Source of the DNA: a virus
Length of the DNA: 23,680 nucleotides
Virus record (IMG/VR): IMGVR_UViG_3300009093_000122
Location: 1-23,680 of that record
Reading direction: 5' to 3' (one strand)
Both the position numbers and the translations under genes were made by a program. Each line of letters opens with the position of its first letter. Position 1 is the first letter of the stretch. Shown here one piece after another: positions 19,954 to 23,680 of the stretch. The notes below the pieces were generated by a model. That model ran no database searches. It was given only the letters and a program-made list of their open reading frames with translations, and had not been told where the DNA came from.

Positions 19954-20828
19954 TGTCTATCGACTTGAAGGTTTTCTTTGGCATTGTTCGACCGAAGCTA
20001 TTCGGCGGCAAAATGTCGAAATCGCAGGTGGACGGCTGCGTCGCCATCATCAAAGCTTTCGAAGACTCAAATCTTACGAAAGACCTTCGATTCCCGGCGT
20101 ACGGACTCGGCACTGCGTACAAGGAAACCAACAAGTCGATGCAACCTGTCATTGAGGCGTATTACCTCAATGACAGGGATAAGCAGATGGCTTATCTCAA
20201 AAAGAAGAAATACTATCCGGCTTATGGCCGAGGGTATGTTCAGATCACCTGGAAATCTAATTACGTGAGAGCCGCTGAAAAGCTGGGCATTCCGGAATTG
20301 GGCACGGTGGAGGGCTACGAGCGCGTCTTGGAGCCGGAAATCGCCGCGAAGATTATGGTTCGCGGAATGACCGAAGGGTGGTTCACCGGCAAGAAGCTGT
20401 CCGACTACTTCAACACCGCCGTTGAGGATTGGACGAATGCCCGCCGCATTATCAACGGCACGGATTGCGCTTCCGAGATTGCTGGATATGCCCGCACTTT
20501 CATTTCGGCCCTTCGCGCCGCCGCAGAACCGGCCACGATTGCGGCGCAGCCCATCGTTCCGGCTCCGCCTCCTGCCCCGTATACTTCCCCGACTGCTATC
20601 ACGACATACGTGACCGGCGCTTCCGCAACGGTGATCGCGGTGGGCAAGGTGAATGACGCGGCGTCTCAGGCTATCGCGACTGCGAAGGCAACCAAGCAGA
20701 ACGTTGTTGACACTTGGGATTTGCTGTCGTCAGTAGGCCCTTGGGCAATTCTCGCTGTGATCGTAATCGCTGGTTGCGTGTACATCGTTATGCGCAATCG
20801 TAAGCATCAGTTGGAGGCACCCCGCTGA
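19953..20828 (+). CDS. Endolysin, GH19-like muramidase with C-terminal membrane anchor
   Basis: A 291-residue cell-wall hydrolase that cuts peptidoglycan at lysis. Residues about 1-185 form a glycoside-hydrolase-19-type domain: AYKE with E58 as the likely acid catalyst, E68 as a second candidate, and the family signature GRGYVQITWKSNY at 92-104. Residues 190-215 are an alanine/proline linker. Residues 263-280 (GPWAILAVIVIAGCVYIVM) are a single membrane segment followed by a basic tail. No N-terminal signal is seen. The C-terminal anchor is less usual than a free endolysin. The ribosome-binding site is AAGGAG. Confidence 0.88.
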   Translation: MSIDLKVFFGIVRPKLFGGKMSKSQVDGCVAIIKAFEDSNLTKDLRFPAYGLGTAYKETNKSMQPVIEAYYLNDRDKQMAYLKKKKYYPAYGRGYVQITWKSNYVRAAEKLGIPELGTVEGYERVLEPEIAAKIMVRGMTEGWFTGKKLSDYFNTAVEDWTNARRIINGTDCASEIAGYARTFISALRAAAEPATIAAQPIVPAPPPAPYTSPTAITTYVTGASATVIAVGKVNDAASQAIATAKATKQNVVDTWDLLSSVGPWAILAVIVIAGCVYIVMRNRKHQLEAPR

Positions 20829-21091
20829 TGCCGCTTATGCTCATTCCTTATTTACTCGTCGCTTTGTCGGCGGCTCTCATAGGTGGTTCAGCTGCCTATA
20901 TTGTCGGCGAAAAAGTCGGTCACAGCTCCGGCGTGCTGGAAGGCCGGAAACTTGAACACGCCGCTCAACTGGAGGCCGATAAAGATGCATCTGGCAAAGC
21001 GCGTACGATCCGTGATCGAATTGCTCGTTGTGAGCTTGAGCTTGGCGGCGTGTGGGACGAATCCCGTAAAAGTTGCTCCAAGCCTGAATAG
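20828..21091 (+). CDS. Inner-membrane spanin (Rz-like)
   Basis: An 87-residue protein with an N-terminal membrane segment (about residues 4-26, LIPYLLVALSAALIGGSAAY) and a periplasmic part with helical, charged sequence (GRKLEHAAQLEADKDASGKA). It shares DNA with an outer-membrane lipoprotein gene in another frame, the classic Rz/Rz1 arrangement. With the partner it would join inner and outer membranes at the last step of lysis. It is short for an inner spanin, and the periplasmic part is only about 60 residues. The start overlaps the endolysin stop. Confidence 0.72.
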   Translation: MPLMLIPYLLVALSAALIGGSAAYIVGEKVGHSSGVLEGRKLEHAAQLEADKDASGKARTIRDRIARCELELGGVWDESRKSCSKPE

Positions 21092-21200
21092 CGCTTGTAC
21101 CACGTTCGATCGCGGTACGGGCATTGAAGGCAAGAAACCGAGCGACGGGACGTGGCTCAAGCAACATCGAGCCGCCTATGACGAGACTTGCGGGACGTAA
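20985..21200 (+). CDS. Outer-membrane spanin lipoprotein (Rz1-like)
   Basis: A 71-residue lipoprotein. The signal peptide (KRVRSVIELLVVSLSLAAC) ends in lipobox LAAC with C23 as the lipid-bearing residue. The mature part is small and polar with two further cysteines. GGAGG lies 8 bases before the ATG, inside the inner-spanin gene. A longer in-frame upstream extension (from 20883) is rejected because it lacks a site and would hide the signal peptide. About half of the gene lies within the partner gene in a different frame. The lipobox makes this the surest part of the pair. Confidence 0.85.
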   Translation: MHLAKRVRSVIELLVVSLSLAACGTNPVKVAPSLNSACTTFDRGTGIEGKKPSDGTWLKQHRAAYDETCGT

Positions 21201-21201
21201 A

Positions 21202-21480
21202 ATGACCCATTTCGAGGAAGGCGACGAGTATGACGAGGAGGTTGTCGATCGTTTTAATCGGCTTCCTCGTAGCGTTCGCCGCCTTCTTTCTAAGATGGAC
21301 GACGAAGACGTCGACGATTTCGCGGAAATGTTCAAGTGGTTTAGAGGCATACGGGCGGGTTCACGTATCGCAAAGTACCTCTGGTTCACTCTCGTCGCCG
21401 CCTTCTTTGGGGGCGTCGCGTTGTGGGAGTCAATCGAAAAGGCTGCAGGATGGATAAAAAACCTTCTTACCCGGCCCTGA
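21202..21480 (+). CDS. Small single-pass membrane protein, possible holin
   Basis: A 92-residue protein with an acidic cytoplasmic front (FEEGDEYDEEVVDRFNRLP, DDEDVDDFAEMFKWFRG) and one membrane helix at about residues 61-83 (WFTLVAAFFGGVALWESIEK). It directly follows the spanin pair, and a holin is otherwise missing from the lysis set, so a holin or antiholin role is plausible. The sequence is not diagnostic. The ribosome-binding site is weak; an ATG at 21178 is an alternative start. The end overlaps the next gene by 31 bases. Confidence 0.65.
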   Translation: MTHFEEGDEYDEEVVDRFNRLPRSVRRLLSKMDDEDVDDFAEMFKWFRGIRAGSRIAKYLWFTLVAAFFGGVALWESIEKAAGWIKNLLTRP

Positions 21481-21941
21481 TAGGCTACCTTGCCTTGTTT
21501 TCATTCGTCGCTTTTATTGGGGCGACGTTTGGTGTATGGTTCTGGGACGATGCTGCTCCTGTAGTGGTTCTGGAAGCTCGCGCTGATCCCGATATTGCCG
21601 CCCCCGGCAGTGACCTGACTATTCGCTACAAGCTAGACAGGTCGAAAATCTGTGCGGGGCGCGTTGATCGCACCATTGTGGACGCAATGAAAGTGCGTTA
21701 TTCACTTGAAGCCGTCGAATTTTCAAACGTCACGCAACCGCTTGGCCGCAACGACTTTTCGGTGAAGATTAAGCTACCTTCAACAATGGCACAAGGCCGC
21801 GCTGAATATCGGGCCGCGTCCACTTTTTATTGCAACCCTTGGCAGCAGTATTTTCGGCCTATCCGTCCCCCGTCTTATACTATTGGGTTCGACGTGAGGG
21901 GTTCAGCGCCTCCAGCCTCGTTGGTTATTCCGATACCTTGA
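21450..21941 (+). CDS. Membrane-anchored beta-domain protein
   Basis: A 163-residue protein with an N-terminal membrane segment (ALIGYLALFSFVAFIGATFG, about residues 9-30). A periplasmic domain made of beta-type segments follows (PGSDLTIRYKLDRSKICAGR, NDFSVKIKLPSTMAQGRAEY) with two cysteines (in KICAG and FYCNP) that could form a disulphide. The fold looks Ig-like, inferred from pattern only. The ATG has AAGG upstream and overlaps the preceding gene. It may act in lysis, superinfection exclusion or envelope contact. No family is recognised. Confidence 0.66.
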   Translation: MDKKPSYPALIGYLALFSFVAFIGATFGVWFWDDAAPVVVLEARADPDIAAPGSDLTIRYKLDRSKICAGRVDRTIVDAMKVRYSLEAVEFSNVTQPLGRNDFSVKIKLPSTMAQGRAEYRAASTFYCNPWQQYFRPIRPPSYTIGFDVRGSAPPASLVIPIP

Positions 21942-21966
21942 CAGTTACGCGTGTGCGTGGTAGGAT
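21938..21966 (+). promoter_or_regulatory. Possible promoter before the 21972 gene
   Basis: TTGACA, a 17-base spacer, then TAGGAT. The expected start falls on the ATG at 21972, so if active it makes a leaderless message. The TAGGAT may instead act only as a Shine-Dalgarno sequence for that ATG. Confidence 0.33.
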
Positions 21967-21971
21967 GGAAC

Positions 21972-22265
21972 ATGGGCAGCTTCGTTTATCACGATCAAGA
22001 CGGCGTTCAGCGGACTATGCTGTTCGATGATGCTGATCCAGACACATGTGTCGTTAAGACTTCGATGGATATCGAGAAGCTGATCGACAATAATCGCGAA
22101 TTTGCCGACATGCACCCGACCGGCACCGCGAACAAGCTGCTTGCTCGTATTCCTATGACAGTATATGAAACGTCGATCCACGAAAATTGGGGCGACGATG
22201 ACTGGAAGAAGTGGCTTAACGACCCGCAGAACAAACCGTTTCGCATTTGGCCGGGGAGGGTTTGA
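21972..22265 (+). CDS. Hypothetical protein before the adaptor
   Basis: A 97-residue acidic protein starting MGSFVYHDQDGVQRTMLFDD. AGGA lies 7-8 bases before the ATG; a GTG at 21951 is less likely because it has no site. It has mixed strand and helix with a tryptophan-rich end (NWGDDDWKKWLNDPQNKPF). Its stop overlaps the adaptor ATG (TGATG). It lies between lysis and connector genes, so a minor structural role is possible. No family is recognised. Confidence 0.68.
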   Translation: MGSFVYHDQDGVQRTMLFDDADPDTCVVKTSMDIEKLIDNNREFADMHPTGTANKLLARIPMTVYETSIHENWGDDDWKKWLNDPQNKPFRIWPGRV

Positions 22266-22924
22266 TGCCCCTCAACACTTTGATCGACGATGTTCGCGGG
22301 TGGATCAATCGATCATCGTTTAGCGGCGACCGTATTACGACTATGGTGCGGATGGCCGAAACGCGTTTCAACCGCGAGCTTCGTGTCGAGGAAACGTACG
22401 TTGAGACTACCGTTAATTTTGATACGTCGCTAGGCTATGCAGATTTGACGGGAATGCTGATCCAAGAGATCGATTACGTTAAATTTCAGAAAAACCCGTC
22501 CAGCGATTCTCGCTATTTGCGTGAAGGCCGCGCTTTGAAGTCAGCGTCTTTGGCTCAGGTTCAAGACGCCAACAGGGATACATTCCGTAGCGGCGCTCCG
22601 TACCACGCACTGGCGGGCAGTAAGCTGTATGCGGCCCTAGGGAATGGCGCGCAGCCGCTAACCGGCGTAATCCCGCTCGCTTTTGGGTATTACAAAAAGG
22701 TTGACCCCATCGGTGGAGCCGCTGATACGCCTTTATTTGCAAACCATTATGACATTTACTTGTACGCGACGCTGATCCACACGGCTCCGTATCTTCAAGA
22801 AGATGATCGGATCGCTACATGGGGCGGCGCGGCATCGGATACGATAGCTGCCGCGAACCTCGCGTGGCAGAACAAGAAGATGAGCGGTGGCCCGCTCGCT
22901 AATCAACGCAGGGGCTTCGGCTAA
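22265..22924 (+). CDS. Head-tail adaptor (connector) protein
   Basis: A 219-residue protein with the pattern of phage adaptors that sit below the portal: MPLNTLIDDVRGWINRSSF, RITTMVRMAETRFNRELRVE, then a strand region (TTVNFDTSLGYADLTG, EIDYVKFQKNP) and a helical end with an LFANHYDIYLYATLIHTAPYL motif (key parts NHYDIYLYATLI and LQEDDRIATW). The length is right for gp4/gp6-type adaptors. GGGGAGGG lies before the ATG. It is followed directly by the tail fibre gene, overlapping by one base. Confidence 0.8.
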   Translation: MPLNTLIDDVRGWINRSSFSGDRITTMVRMAETRFNRELRVEETYVETTVNFDTSLGYADLTGMLIQEIDYVKFQKNPSSDSRYLREGRALKSASLAQVQDANRDTFRSGAPYHALAGSKLYAALGNGAQPLTGVIPLAFGYYKKVDPIGGAADTPLFANHYDIYLYATLIHTAPYLQEDDRIATWGGAASDTIAAANLAWQNKKMSGGPLANQRRGFG

Positions 22925-23680
22925 TGGCTGATACACTCACCGCCAATTACAGCTTCGTGAAGCCCGAGATCGGTGCTTCCGCAAATACGTGGGGCTTGAA
23001 GACCAACAACAATTGGGATAGCCTCGACACGATTATGAAGGCTGTTTCGGACGTCGCAAATAATGGCGTCGTTAACACTAAGGCTTGGTTGAAGCAGGCT
23101 AGCCCGATTGGCACGATCCTCGCATGGAGCGGCTCTATCGCTAGCATTCCTGCCGGGTTTCACTTGTGCGACGGCACAAACGGGACTCCCAATCTTCAGG
23201 ATAAGTTCATTCTTGGGACTGGCACTCTATCCGGGCCGGTGGGTACGACTGGCGGTTCATTCAACCATGCGCATGGCGGAGCGACGCAGGGTCATTCCCT
23301 AACTGCTGCTGAAAATGGCCCTCATAACCATAGCTTGAATGATCCCGGTCATGCGCACAATTACGCTGATCCGGGCCATAGTCATGGCTTGAGTGATCCG
23401 GGTCACAATCACTCATTTACGGCGTCTACCGGAGCGATAGGGAGTGGACCATTTAGTTCCGGCACCCCGTATGCTAATAGTAATAATAACTTTACTGGCG
23501 TTTCTTACACCGGAATAACGATGTTTGCAAATTATACCGGCATTGTTATCCAAGCAGCCGCTACTGGAATGTCGGTTGTAAGTAACGGTTCGGGCACTGC
23601 GCATACTCATCCGATCGCTTCCGACAGCAACACGCCGCCTTATATGTCTCTCGCATACATCATGCGCATCTCGTATCCTT
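22924..23680 (+). CDS. Tail-collar-domain fibre protein, 3' end outside window
   Basis: The first 252 residues of a tail fibre or short tail protein. The start (MADTLTANYSFVKPEIGASA, then NTWGLKTNNNWDSLD) is a common fibre-base motif that probably attaches to the tail. Residues about 60-100 (GTILAWSGSIASIPAGFHLC, then DGTNGTPNLQDKFILGTG) form a phage tail-collar domain. Histidine-rich DPGHxH repeats occupy residues 139-163. The visible end, TPPYMSLAYIMRISYP, is the usual collar-domain finish, so the stop is probably only a few codons beyond the window. Host-receptor contact is the expected role. Confidence 0.88.
   Translation, partial: MADTLTANYSFVKPEIGASANTWGLKTNNNWDSLDTIMKAVSDVANNGVVNTKAWLKQASPIGTILAWSGSIASIPAGFHLCDGTNGTPNLQDKFILGTGTLSGPVGTTGGSFNHAHGGATQGHSLTAAENGPHNHSLNDPGHAHNYADPGHSHGLSDPGHNHSFTASTGAIGSGPFSSGTPYANSNNNFTGVSYTGITMFANYTGIVIQAAATGMSVVSNGSGTAHTHPIASDSNTPPYMSLAYIMRISYP

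Noticed and set aside
20883-21200. Longer 105-codon form of the outer spanin
   Set aside because: The extension has no ribosome-binding site and would place 34 residues before the lipoprotein signal. The ATG at 20985 has GGAGG at the right distance.

Overview
The window is part of a tailed-phage genome. It holds about 42 tightly packed genes and no tRNA, rRNA, CRISPR array or bacterial housekeeping gene. An endolysin followed by overlapping inner- and outer-membrane spanin genes points to a Gram-negative host. The capsid and portal types (SU10/DUF5309-like capsid, long portal of about 800 residues, a tail-collar fibre and no tail-sheath or tape-measure gene here) fit a podovirus-like particle. 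The DNA is GC-rich except for one AT-rich homing-endonuclease gene. The exact host cannot be read from the sequence. Two sites matching the bacterial chromosome-segregation motif parS are present.

Layout. (1) Positions 1-7704, minus strand: the early/replication arm. Translationally coupled small genes lead to a primase-polymerase/SF3-type helicase that runs off the left edge. Most stop codons overlap the next start. (2) Positions 7705-10897: an accessory and control region with two divergent gene pairs (7704-/7899+ and 9811-/10078+), two parS-like palindromes, a hexanucleotide tandem repeat, a long inverted repeat, a repeated operator-like module and two stretches with little coding. (3) Positions 10898-11800, plus strand: four small coupled genes, including an Acb2/Tad1-type cyclic-nucleotide sponge (anti-CBASS/Thoeris family) and a crAss001_48-like protein. 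(4) Positions 11961-13087: a coiled-coil protein and an HNH/AP2 homing endonuclease. (5) Positions 13134-23680, plus strand: small and large terminase, portal, scaffold, major capsid protein, endolysin, spanins, small membrane proteins, head-tail adaptor and a tail-collar fibre that runs off the right edge.

Transcription. I see no phage RNA polymerase in the window. At least twelve well-formed sigma70-like promoters (TTGACA or TTGACT, spacer 17 or 18, usually a TG-extended -10) occur on both strands, so host polymerase probably transcribes both arms. Several promoters sit inside genes, for example those for the scaffold/capsid pair and for the 4596 gene cluster. Short promoter-to-hairpin intervals at 10541-10705 and 11803-11944 look like small RNAs or attenuators.

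The strongest new-looking signal is at 12561-12616. The homing endonuclease promoter lies inside the left arm of a perfect 16-bp hairpin whose right arm holds the ribosome-binding region. Read-through mRNA should hide the start site, while mRNA begun at the local promoter should not. The parS-like pair and the duplicated 22-bp-spaced module shared by both divergent control regions are the next most interesting.
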